Under the pieces are notes generated by a model. It saw only the letters and a list, made by a program, of their open reading frames with translations. It was not told the DNA's origin and searched no databases. Shown here in pieces: positions 1 to 6,031 of a stretch of DNA of 9,918 bases. Made by a program: the position numbers and the translations under genes. Numbering within the stretch: position 1 is the first letter of the stretch; every line of letters begins with the position of its first letter. The stretch spans positions 1 through 9,918 of the forward strand of contig NBML01000060.1 of NCBI GenBank assembly GCA_002085465.1, in the 5' to 3' direction. This stretch comes from Desulfobacteraceae bacterium 4572_89 (lineage in GTDB: Bacteria > Desulfobacterota > Desulfobacteria > Desulfobacterales > Desulfobacteraceae).

Positions 1-89
1 ATAGTAAGATCTTAAAAGTAAGTCAATAGAAAATTTTGCTTTGCTTATATTTTTTTTACAATTCGTCATCGGAGAATATTAAAAAATCA

Positions 90-119
90 TTGCAAGGGAA
101 ATAGGTTTACAGGTATACT
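90..119 (+). promoter_or_regulatory. Possible sigma-70 promoter for the LUD/selenoprotein operon
   Basis: A -35-like TTGCAA (90-95) and a -10-like TATACT (114-119) are separated by 18 bases, giving 4/6 and 5/6 matches to the vegetative consensus. The implied transcript would start near 126 and leave a leader of about 45 bases before the ATG at 171, where an AAAGGAA ribosome binding site (158-164) sits. The rest of 1-170 is AT-rich and shows no gene. Read by eye only; the -35 match is modest. Confidence 0.4.
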
Positions 120-170
120 GTCTGACGGAAAACTGAAGGGGAAAAATATACTTAAATAAAGGAAATTATA

Positions 171-824
171 ATGAAAAATCCCATTGATAATTATTGGAGC
201 CTGAAACTTGAAGCCGTCAAAGAAAACCTGGAAAATAATAATTTTGATGCGTTTATAGCAGAGAATGCAGAGTCTGCCAAAGATATTGCCTTAAACCAGA
301 TTATTCCAGGACTGGATATTAAGAGTGTTTCCTGGGGCGGGTCCATGTCTTTTGTGAGCACAGGCCTTTTCCATGCCCTGAATGGCAATAAGGATCTTGA
401 AGTGCTTAACACCTTTGACAAGAGTCTTACAATGGAGGAAATGCTTGAACTCCGCCGAAGATCCCTTATGGTGGATCTTTTTGTAACGGGAACCAATGCC
501 ATTACAGAATCAGGTCAGCTGGTCAACCTGGATATGATTGGTAACCGGGTGGCAGCCATCATGTGGGGACCTAAAAATGTTTTGTTGATTGTGGGAAGAA
601 ATAAAATCTGCAATGATCTTGAGGATGCCATGTTCAGGGTTAAAAATTATGCTGCACCGGTTAATACCATGAATCTGGACAAGAAAACTCCATGCCGGAA
701 AACAGGGATCTGCCATGATTGTTCAAGCCCGGACAGAATATGTAATTATTGGACCATTACAGAGAAATCTTTTTCCAAGGGCCGAATTAAAATTATTCTT
801 GTTAACGAAGACCTGGGGTTTTAA
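171..824 (+). CDS. LUD-domain (LutC/YkgG, DUF162-like) protein with C-terminal four-cysteine motif
   Basis: This 217-residue cytoplasmic protein resembles the stand-alone LUD (DUF162) family related to LutC/YkgG, whose better known members are subunits of lactate-oxidising iron-sulfur complexes. Family-like segments are SWGGSMSF (residues 54-61), the region VDLFVTGTNAITESGQLVNLD (101-121) and GNRVAAIMWGP (124-134). Near the C-terminus C175, C181, C184 and C191 form a CX5CX2CX6C pattern that could bind an Fe-S cluster or zinc; this is inferred from spacing only. The ATG at 171 follows an AAAGGAA site with a 6-base gap. The stop is 3 bases before the next gene, so the two are almost certainly co-transcribed and translationally coupled. 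No LutA or LutB partner is present, so a role in lactate oxidation should not be assumed. Family assignment is fairly sure; substrate unknown. Confidence 0.82.
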   Translation: MKNPIDNYWSLKLEAVKENLENNNFDAFIAENAESAKDIALNQIIPGLDIKSVSWGGSMSFVSTGLFHALNGNKDLEVLNTFDKSLTMEEMLELRRRSLMVDLFVTGTNAITESGQLVNLDMIGNRVAAIMWGPKNVLLIVGRNKICNDLEDAMFRVKNYAAPVNTMNLDKKTPCRKTGICHDCSSPDRICNYWTITEKSFSKGRIKIILVNEDLGF

Positions 825-827
825 TAA

Positions 828-1475
828 ATGCAGAAAATAATCGTCTTCCAGCAGAATGGATCTGGAAAGAGCAAGGTTGAAGGTATCAATAAATATGGGG
901 ATAGAAAATTTACAATAAAAATCATTGATATTGAAGAAGATCTTCCGGAATTTATTGATGATTCATCTCCTTATCTGCCAGAAGCCATTGATGCAGATCT
1001 GGTATTGGATTTTTTAAAGCATGAGGATCTTTCCGAAGACCTGAGTCTCTTATGTGAAAAACTTGATATTCCCATGATAGCCTCAGGAAAAAAAATCACC
1101 TCGGGCAGGGCAATATGCCCTCCCACATGATGCACCCTTTCAGACCAGGATGGTCTGAAAGATTATGGCAGGATCTTTGGAGCCCCGGAAATTGATATTC
1201 GTCTTGATGGGGAAAATATTTCAGAGATCAAGGTTTTTAAGGGCGCTCCCTGTGGTGCCACCTGGGAGGCTGCCCAGAAGGTTAAAGATATGCCGGTCAA
1301 GGATGCATTGACCCGGTTCGGCCTGGAAGTTCAGTTTTTCTGTACAGCTGACCCGGCTGCCTGGGATCCTATTTCAGGAAAAAGCCCGATTCACATTGCA
1401 GACCATATTCATTCGGCGGCACTTAAAATCTGTTTAAAGAATAAAAATAAAGAGAATTCCAAGAAGGCCGAATAA
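828..1475 (+). CDS. Probable selenoprotein, DUF166-like family, Sec (TGA) at codon 101
   Basis: Read straight through the TGA at 1128-1130, the frame gives a 215-residue protein; a normal reading would stop after 100 residues. The two halves are in the same frame with no other stop, and the second half is clearly protein-like: DYGRIFGAPEIDI, then GAPCGATWEAA (139-149) and GLEVQFFCTADP (about 166-176), segments I associate with the DUF166 family (PF02593). Around the TGA the protein reads CPPT-U-C, so Sec101 stands next to C102; C97, C142 and C172 are further cysteines. A hairpin fitting a bacterial SECIS follows at once. TGA also ends motA, motB and the PilZ gene here, so the genetic code is not reassigned. 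Translation is probably coupled to the LUD gene 3 bases upstream. The final stop, TAA, lies 2 bases from the end of the convergent acyP. Alternatives are a nonsense-mutated pseudogene or a sequencing error. Some databases call this family thymidylate synthase-related; nothing here supports that name. The reaction is unknown. Confidence 0.78.
1128..1161 (+). promoter_or_regulatory. Predicted bacterial SECIS element with its UGA codon
   Basis: The TGA (1128-1130) is followed after 6 bases by a perfect inverted repeat: CTTTCAGACCA (1137-1147) pairs with TGGTCTGAAAG (1151-1161) around a 3-base loop GGA (1148-1150). The loop starts 18 bases after the TGA and begins with G, which fits the general description of bacterial SECIS elements (a short G-containing apical loop roughly 16-37 bases behind the UGA on a stem of several pairs). 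I do not see the bulged U known from the E. coli fdhF element. The hairpin is inside coding sequence and lacks a T-run behind it, so it is not a terminator. Confidence 0.72.
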
Positions 1476-1477
1476 AA

Positions 1478-1759
1478 TTAATACAGGATGTCAAAGCTGT
1501 CAGAATCTGGATAAAAAATTCTGGATTCTGATTCAACATTATCAACCCTGGATGCGGGAGATCCTGTGCTGCACCACTCCAGCATCTTTTTAACTGAATT
1601 TTTTTTGCCCTGGAACAGGGCTTCAACAGAGCCATCCCCAAGGTTTTTAACATAACCAGTAAGTTTGAGAAGCCTTGCGGCCTTCTGGGTTTCAGCCCTG
1701 AAAAAAACTCCCTGGACCCGGCCAGTGATGATTACTTTGATACAGGAAATTTCAGACAT
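1478..1759 (-). CDS. acyP: Acylphosphatase
   Basis: A 93-residue protein of the usual acylphosphatase length. This enzyme hydrolyses carboxyl-phosphate bonds such as those in acetyl phosphate or 1,3-bisphosphoglycerate. The signature GRVQGVFFR (13-21) carries the phosphate-binding loop and catalytic R21, and GYVKNLGDGSVEA (35-47) carries catalytic N39. The ATG at 1759 lies 13 bases after the dinB stop and is preceded by an AAGGAAAG ribosome binding site, so it is the last gene of the minus-strand run. It ends 2 bases from the convergent selenoprotein gene, leaving no room for a separate terminator between them. The C-terminal sequence is less conserved but complete. Confidence 0.93.
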   Translation of the reverse strand: MSEISCIKVIITGRVQGVFFRAETQKAARLLKLTGYVKNLGDGSVEALFQGKKNSVKKMLEWCSTGSPASRVDNVESESRIFYPDSDSFDILY

Positions 1760-1772
1760 TTTTCTTTCCTTT

Positions 1773-2945
1773 CTATCTTTCTGTTTTTAGTTTGTTTAAG
1801 GATGCTTTTTTTACTATATGGCTGCCGAATTTTTCCAGGATGGAATCCACGGCATTATCAACGGATTCCCATTGTCTTTTTCTTGTTTTTCCAGGGGAAC
1901 AAAGCAATTCCATTTGAACAGGGGCATTTTTATCCCTTAGATGGGAAACGCCAACCCCCAGAAGTCGGATTTTTTTCTTTAATACCACTTTTTCATATAA
2001 GCAAAGTGCTTCATTGAAAATTTCTGTTGAGGAACTAATCCATGGATCAATTTTTTTGCTCCGGGTAATCTGACGGAAGTCTGAAAATTTTATTTTTATG
2101 GAAACATTGCCACAAACCATATTTTTTTTTCGCAGATCCCTGCCCACTCTCTGGGAAAGGGCCAGCAATATGTTTCTTGCAGTCTCAATATCTGAAATGT
2201 CTTCCAGCAGAGTGGTCTCGCTGGAAATAGATTTTCGGACATACTCAGTTTCAACAGGATTTTCATCGTTCCCCCGGGCAAGTTGATACAGCCGGCTGCC
2301 CATTTTTCCAAATTTTTTATTTAATAGGGAAAAATGGAATTTTCGAATATCTCCCAAAGTGGTAATTTTTAAAATTTTCATCTGCTTCATGGCTTGTTTG
2401 CCTACTCCTGGAACCTTGTGAATGGGCAGGCTGACAATGAAATCGTCCATTTCTTCTCTGGAAATTATGGTTATCCCGCCTGGCTTATCAAGGTCTGAAG
2501 CAATCTTAGCTAAAAATTTAACAGGGGCAATGCCAATGGAACAGGTCAGGGAAAGTTCCTGGGATATGGTGGATTTAATTTTTTTTGCAATTATATCTGG
2601 AGAACCAAATAATTTTTCACACCCTTTGATATCCAGATAGGCTTCATCTATTGAAACCTGTTCCATCAGAGGAGAAAAGCGGGCAAGGATCTGCATTATC
2701 CTTTTTGAAACATCTGCATATTTTTCCCTGTTCACAGGAACAATGATCAGCCGGGGATATTTTTTTTTTGCCTGGAAAACCGGCATGGCAGAATGAATTC
2801 CGAATTTTCTTGCTTCATAGCTGGCCGTGGTAACCACACTGCGGTTTGAATCTCCAGATACAATAACCGGTTTATTCCTGATTTCAGGGTTGTCCCTCTG
2901 CTCAACAGCGGCATAAAATGCATCCATGTCAACGTGGAGGATCAT
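1773..2945 (-). CDS. dinB: DNA polymerase IV (Y-family translesion polymerase)
   Basis: A full-length 390-residue Y-family polymerase that copies past damaged template bases without proofreading. The first metal-binding motif is DMDAFYA with D6; Y11 takes the steric-gate position. The second motif SIDEAYLD (98-105) provides D100 and E101. A helix-hairpin-helix-like thumb segment follows (VPGVGKQAMKQMKILKI, roughly 178-194), then the little finger with SSETTLLEDI. QMELL (344-348) sits where related Pol IV proteins carry the QL(S/D)LF beta-clamp-binding motif. The ATG at 2945 begins MILHVDMDAF as expected, 11 bases after the PilZ gene stop, with GAGG overlapping that stop as a possible ribosome binding site. 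I see no obvious LexA box immediately upstream, and transcription probably comes from the stator genes. Confidence 0.95.
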   Translation of the reverse strand: MILHVDMDAFYAAVEQRDNPEIRNKPVIVSGDSNRSVVTTASYEARKFGIHSAMPVFQAKKKYPRLIIVPVNREKYADVSKRIMQILARFSPLMEQVSIDEAYLDIKGCEKLFGSPDIIAKKIKSTISQELSLTCSIGIAPVKFLAKIASDLDKPGGITIISREEMDDFIVSLPIHKVPGVGKQAMKQMKILKITTLGDIRKFHFSLLNKKFGKMGSRLYQLARGNDENPVETEYVRKSISSETTLLEDISDIETARNILLALSQRVGRDLRKKNMVCGNVSIKIKFSDFRQITRSKKIDPWISSSTEIFNEALCLYEKVVLKKKIRLLGVGVSHLRDKNAPVQMELLCSPGKTRKRQWESVDNAVDSILEKFGSHIVKKASLNKLKTER

Positions 2946-2956
2946 AAGATCTGGCC

Positions 2957-3346
2957 TCAGGTTTTGTTTTTTAAATCGATTTTCTGCATTTCAAGGACAT
3001 ATTTGTGAATTATTTCATACTCTTCAATTGTCAGGTTTTCAAAAATGCAGTGGCAGACGTCATTTTTTGTGATGTTTAAGATTCTGACCAGGGTTGGAAA
3101 CCTGGGATCTCCATTGAAATTTGGAATGTCAAGAAAGAGATTTATCTTGTCTGCTTCATATTGTTTAAACCCATTATTTATAAAAGCCATGCCCCCGGCA
3201 GAGATATTAAGAATTTTAACGGGTTTTTGTTTAAAGACCATGGAAAGAGACCTATCCTCTGTGAAAACATAGCGAAAGGTTTCCCTCTGGTCGTTTGTAT
3301 TCATGGGTTCAATGGATTCAACTTTTATTTTTTTTTTCCAGAACAA
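2957..3346 (-). CDS. PilZ-domain protein, probable cyclic-di-GMP receptor of the stator operon
   Basis: A 129-residue single-domain protein. It carries both halves of the PilZ cyclic-di-GMP signature: RETFR (R21 and R25 of RxxxR) and NISAGG (N47, S49 and G52 of the D/NxSxxG motif). It has no membrane segment or signal peptide. The start I prefer is a TTG at 3344-3346, inside motB, because a near-perfect AGGAGG lies 7 bases before it (revcomp of about 3354-3359). The later ATG at 3302-3304 would give a protein 14 residues shorter, with RxxxR near its N-terminus, and has no comparable ribosome binding site. With the TTG start the gene overlaps motB by 29 bases. The position directly behind motA and motB suggests action on the flagellar motor, as YcgR-type and MotI-type PilZ proteins do elsewhere; that role is an inference. 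Confidence 0.85.
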   Translation of the reverse strand: MFWKKKIKVESIEPMNTNDQRETFRYVFTEDRSLSMVFKQKPVKILNISAGGMAFINNGFKQYEADKINLFLDIPNFNGDPRFPTLVRILNITKNDVCHCIFENLTIEEYEIIHKYVLEMQKIDLKNKT

Positions 3347-4049
3347 ATTCTACCCTCCTGTTCCTGGCCTTGTTTTCATCTGTGGTATTGGGAACCAGGG
3401 GCATGATATCACCATAGCCGGTTGCTGTTAAACGCTGGGGCTTTATTCCCCTGGATATGAGATATTTTAATACAGTTGTTGCCCGTATGGCAGATAATTC
3501 CCAATTTGAGGGAAATGTTATAGTTGAAATGGGAATATTATCAGTATGACCTTTGATATTGATATTGTAGTCCAGAAAATCATTAAAAATTTGAATCATA
3601 CGGTCAAAAACAGGCAGGGAATCAGGATTCAATACAGCAGAACCGGAGCTGAACAGAGCTTCACCAGATACAGTGATTATAACCTTCCCGTCTTTTAACT
3701 GGGTGGCGATGTTTTTGTCCTGGTCCAGTTGCCTGACAAACCGGTCAATGGCCTTAACCATTGTGGTTTCCCTTGATCTGAGACCTGTTATGTCTTCAAT
3801 GGTGATTTTTCTGTCCAGGGCACCGGATTCATCAAAAATTTCCATTACTCCTATAATTTCCTGGTTTTCTGTGAGCTGGATTCTAATGGACTCAACCCTT
3901 GACATGTATTTTTCCTTTTCAAAAAAAGCAAGGGAGTACAGCAGGACAAAAAAGACCAGCAAAAGAGTCATCAGATCAGCATAGGTTATCAGCCATGTGG
4001 CATCATCGTCATAGGTGATAAATGAGCTGTTATAGGATGTGTCTTTCAT
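3318..4049 (-). CDS. motB: Flagellar stator protein MotB (OmpA-like, PomB/MotS-like)
   Basis: A 243-residue inner-membrane stator subunit, short for MotB (E. coli has 308). A short cytoplasmic N-terminus is followed by one transmembrane helix (about 18-42) that contains the ion-carrying aspartate D25 in TWLITYADLMTLL. A linker leads to the OmpA-like peptidoglycan-binding domain, visible as GHTDNIPI (167-174), NWELSAIRA (182-190), GYGDIMP (211-217) and NRRVEF (230-235). It pairs with MotA, whose gene ends 3 bases before this start; no clear ribosome binding site precedes the ATG, so reinitiation after motA is likely. The helix sequence LMTLLLVFFVLLYSL looks more like sodium-type PomB/MotS than E. 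coli MotB, but the ion cannot be decided by eye. Confidence 0.93.
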   Translation of the reverse strand: MKDTSYNSSFITYDDDATWLITYADLMTLLLVFFVLLYSLAFFEKEKYMSRVESIRIQLTENQEIIGVMEIFDESGALDRKITIEDITGLRSRETTMVKAIDRFVRQLDQDKNIATQLKDGKVIITVSGEALFSSGSAVLNPDSLPVFDRMIQIFNDFLDYNINIKGHTDNIPISTITFPSNWELSAIRATTVLKYLISRGIKPQRLTATGYGDIMPLVPNTTDENKARNRRVEFVLEKKNKS

Positions 4050-4052
4050 GGG

Positions 4053-4826
4053 TCAGGATTTAATATCCATTTTGTCAAACGGGGTACGAAGCCTGGAAGA
4101 AATAAAGCTGGATAGTTTTTCATAGATGATCATTGGGTTATTGTTGTTGATAATGGATATGGCGCCTTCCCTGATTATTTCAAGGTGAATGATCTCAATA
4201 ACAGTCCTGGACCGGAGCTTGCCTGCAATGGGTAGAAAAAACAGGGTGGATAAAAGGGACCCGTAAAAAGTGGTCAGCAATGCCGTGGCCATGGCAGGAC
4301 CGATATTGGCAGGGTCCTGGAGTTTGCTGAGCATCTGGACAAGACCGATCAAGGTTCCCAGCATTCCAAAGGCAGGTGCATATATCCCCATTTTTCGGAA
4401 TACATCCTGCACAATAAAATGACGCATCTGAAGGGATTGAATCTCAGTGGTAAGGGCGGCCCGCATAACCTCTTCCGAGGATCCGTCTGCCAGAAGACCG
4501 CATGCTTTTTTTAAAAACAGAGATTTTGTCTTGATGCTGGATAGATGTAAAAGACCCTGGCGGCGGCTGATGCGGCTGAGGCGTATCATGGTGGCAACGG
4601 CTTCATTGGGGTCTTCCTTTTCCTTGGAAAAAACAAAGTAGGCTGCATTAAAGGCTGCAAATACATCCCGGAACTGGAAGGTGATTAATGTGGTGGCAAT
4701 GGTCCCTCCAAAAACGATCATCAAACCGGGGATGTTGATGAAATTATAAAGTTCTCCCCCAAGAAAAATAGCAGAAATGATTAATGAAAGACCGGAAATA
4801 ATACCAATGAAAGATGCAATATCCAT
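4053..4826 (-). CDS. motA: Flagellar stator protein MotA (PomA-like)
   Basis: A 257-residue protein with four membrane segments: two near the N-terminus (about 6-24 and 31-50), a cytoplasmic loop that would contact the rotor, and two C-terminal helices (about 148-168 and 178-202). PAFGMLGTLIGLVQML (151-166) and GPAMATALLTTFYG (176-189) are the conserved third and fourth helices, with P151 and P177 at the expected proline positions. With MotB it forms the ion channel that drives the flagellum. It is the first gene of the minus-strand run; the ATG at 4824-4826 has only a weak AAGTGA-like ribosome binding site. No flagellar structural or chemotaxis genes are in the window, so the stator locus is detached from them here. 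Confidence 0.93.
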   Translation of the reverse strand: MDIASFIGIISGLSLIISAIFLGGELYNFINIPGLMIVFGGTIATTLITFQFRDVFAAFNAAYFVFSKEKEDPNEAVATMIRLSRISRRQGLLHLSSIKTKSLFLKKACGLLADGSSEEVMRAALTTEIQSLQMRHFIVQDVFRKMGIYAPAFGMLGTLIGLVQMLSKLQDPANIGPAMATALLTTFYGSLLSTLFFLPIAGKLRSRTVIEIIHLEIIREGAISIINNNNPMIIYEKLSSFISSRLRTPFDKMDIKS

Positions 4827-4981
4827 TATAAGTCACTTTTGAAAAATTAAATTTACAAACACCAATGGGTTAATTGTTCTATGGCTTGTTTTGGCTCCAT
4901 GCTATTATATTCCGTATCCCGGGTCAAGATTTTCCCTGTTCCCTCTTAAAAAATAATTATGCTAAAGGGTAATTTGACTTT

Positions 4982-5008
4982 ATTCCAGATTTAATTACTT
5001 TCTGGAAT
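4982..5008. repeat. 8-bp inverted repeat ATTCCAGA-N11-TCTGGAAT
   Basis: The arms match exactly. There is no T-run on either side, so a terminator is unlikely. The 19-base centre-to-centre spacing of the arms, about two helical turns, would suit a dimeric DNA-binding protein. It stands about 40 bases upstream of the toxin-antitoxin -35 box. Which regulator would bind is unknown. Confidence 0.5.
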
Positions 5009-5049
5009 GCCAAATATTATATGTTTCCGATGAAGATCCTTCTTTTGTG

Positions 5050-5078
5050 TTGACGTGCTTGATTGCATATTTTAGTAT
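5050..5078 (+). promoter_or_regulatory. Promoter of the toxin-antitoxin operon
   Basis: TTGACG (5050-5055) and TAGTAT (5073-5078) are 17 bases apart, with 5/6 and 4/6 matches to the vegetative consensus. The expected transcript start near 5085 falls inside a set of ATGTA/TACAT half-sites, which suits autorepression by the antitoxin. Confidence 0.55.
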
Positions 5079-5105
5079 GTAGTTAAATACATTCTTAAAC
5101 ATGTA
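5077..5105. promoter_or_regulatory. Candidate autoregulatory operator of the toxin-antitoxin operon
   Basis: ATGTA (5077-5081) and TACAT (5088-5092) form a 5-bp inverted repeat beginning inside the -10 box, and a further ACATGTA (5099-5105) contains the same half-site in both orientations. The TACAT-type half-sites at 5088 and 5098-5102 are about 11 bases apart, one helical turn. Phd/YefM antitoxins with their toxins normally bind short palindromes at their own promoter, so this is the natural place. Short AT-rich motifs can recur by chance. Confidence 0.42.
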
Positions 5106-5122
5106 AAAATTAAGAGGTAACT

Positions 5123-5422
5123 ATGACAGGATATACAAGAGACGAATTGATGAGTGCAAGTAAAGTTGTGCGAAATTTCAGCTCCATTCTTGACAGCATT
5201 AAAAATAAAGAAAAAGCTAAGATTGCTGTTATGAGAAAAAATAAACTGGAAGCAATAATATTATCCATAGATGAATATGAAAGAATTCATGAAATTATAG
5301 ATCTTTTTGATCATCTTCAAATTTATAAAACAGTTGAACAAAGAAAAATTATTCCCTTGGAAGAGTATATTGATTTTGAACAAATTCTGGCAGATCAGGG
5401 TTTAAATTACGATGAAATATAA
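5123..5422 (+). CDS. Type II antitoxin, Phd/YefM family
   Basis: A 99-residue antitoxin that should neutralise the RelE-like toxin encoded next and repress the operon. The N-terminal DNA-binding half shows the family pattern: MSASKVVRNFSSILDSI (about 10-26), then IAVMRKNKLEAIILSIDEYERI, the end of the YefM fold. The C-terminal part, rich in acidic residues and ending in LADQGLNYDEI, is the expected toxin-wrapping tail. The ATG at 5123 follows an AGAGGT ribosome binding site. Its 3' end overlaps the toxin gene by 11 bases, typical of translational coupling. The gene is AT-rich: 5221-5280 has 16 G/C out of 60, against 30 of 60 in the transporter stretch 7561-7620, which suggests recent transfer. 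The exact subfamily is not certain. Confidence 0.85.
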   Translation: MTGYTRDELMSASKVVRNFSSILDSIKNKEKAKIAVMRKNKLEAIILSIDEYERIHEIIDLFDHLQIYKTVEQRKIIPLEEYIDFEQILADQGLNYDEI

Positions 5423-5711
5423 AATCCTTTTCCACCCCCAGGCAGCCAGGGAAGTGGAAAAACTTGATAATCGTGTAAAACTCCTGGTTTTTAAACAAAT
5501 CAAAAAACTGTCATTGACACCCGGCCTTGGCCATGAACTTGGAAACAAACAGGGTTTTGACTTATCAGGATACAGAAAAATTTATGCCGACAAGAAGAAA
5601 TTAAGAATTATATACAAATTTGCTGATGAAACAATTTTTGTGCAGATTATTGCTGTGGGAAAACGAGAAAGCATGGAAGTATATAAAAAAGCTGCAAAGA
5701 GAAGAGAATAA
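5412..5711 (+). CDS. Type II toxin, RelE/ParE superfamily
   Basis: A 99-residue basic protein of the RelE/ParE fold. RelE-type toxins cut mRNA in the ribosome, while ParE-type toxins block gyrase. The segments visible are ILFHPQAAREVEKLD (about 5-19), GYRKIYADKKKLRIIYK (53-69) and IIAVGKRESMEVYKKAAKR (79-97). The arginine in the KLRIIY strand and the late GKRE...VY pair match the positions of basic and tyrosine catalytic residues in RelE, so an mRNA interferase is more likely than a ParE; this is inferred. The ATG lies inside the last codons of the antitoxin gene (GATGAAATATAA), with no separate ribosome binding site. The toxin gene is intact. Confidence 0.86.
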   Translation: MKYKILFHPQAAREVEKLDNRVKLLVFKQIKKLSLTPGLGHELGNKQGFDLSGYRKIYADKKKLRIIYKFADETIFVQIIAVGKRESMEVYKKAAKRRE

Positions 5712-6031
5712 TTCCGCGATTGAATTGACCAAAATACCAAATGTGTTTCTTGTTTTTTGCTCATTCCGTTTGATTTTTTATTATCACATACCTTCTAATA
5801 GGAAAAATCAAGAGGAAAGTAACCTATTGCACTTCAAACTAAATCTGTGATAATTTATCATAAAGCTGCTTCTCTGGTTCAGTTATTTTTTTTGTTGTGA
5901 TTAAAACTATAGTAACAGACCATTGACAGTCAAAGCTCCGGCAAGCATTGCAGGTTGTATGGATAGAAAGACTTGGCCGGGTGTTACCAAATCTTCAATT
6001 CTATGATGCCCTGTAAAATAATGGAGAATAA
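5712..6031. other. 320-base AT-rich spacer before the transporter genes
   Basis: I see no gene here; short frames on both strands have no recognisable protein character. It contains a perfect 13-base palindrome TGATAATTTATCA (5848-5860), a TTGACA (5923-5928) that lacks a good -10 at 16-18 bases, and TGACAGTCA (5924-5932), a short palindrome overlapping that box. No T-tailed hairpin for the toxin-antitoxin transcript was found. The promoter of the binding-protein gene must be in this stretch, but I cannot place it. Confidence 0.6.
5848..5860. promoter_or_regulatory. Perfect palindrome TGATAA-T-TTATCA
   Basis: A 6-bp inverted repeat around a single central T, about 170 bases upstream of the binding-protein start. 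It has the form of an operator half-site pair, but the bound protein is unknown and AT-rich palindromes of this length arise by chance fairly often. Confidence 0.35.

Larger units (their letters stand above)
4827..5122. other. Divergent intergenic region between motA and the toxin-antitoxin operon
   Basis: These 296 bases hold the control regions of two divergent units and no gene that I can support. Facing the toxin-antitoxin genes there is a good promoter (listed separately). Facing motA there is a TATAAT (revcomp of 4904-4909), but no -35 at a proper distance. A perfect 8-bp inverted repeat, ATTCCAGA (4982-4989) and TCTGGAAT (5001-5008) with 11 bases between, lies between the two and may be a regulator site. 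Confidence 0.6.

Noticed and set aside
828..1130. A separate 100-residue gene ending at the TGA, with a second small gene from 1290.
   Set aside because: Both are in one frame, the 53 codons between them are open and protein-like, and a SECIS-type hairpin follows the TGA. One interrupted gene explains everything better.
3302..3304. The ATG at 3302-3304 as start of the PilZ gene.
   Set aside because: It has no ribosome binding site, while the TTG at 3344-3346 has AGGAGG at the right distance.
4904..4927. A minus-strand promoter for motA with TTGACC and TATAAT.
   Set aside because: The two boxes are only 12 bases apart, too close for a vegetative promoter. The TATAAT alone is not enough.
5939..5952. 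A sigma-54-like GG...TTGC element before the binding-protein gene.
   Set aside because: The GG and GC pairs are 8 bases apart instead of 10, so the element would not be recognised.
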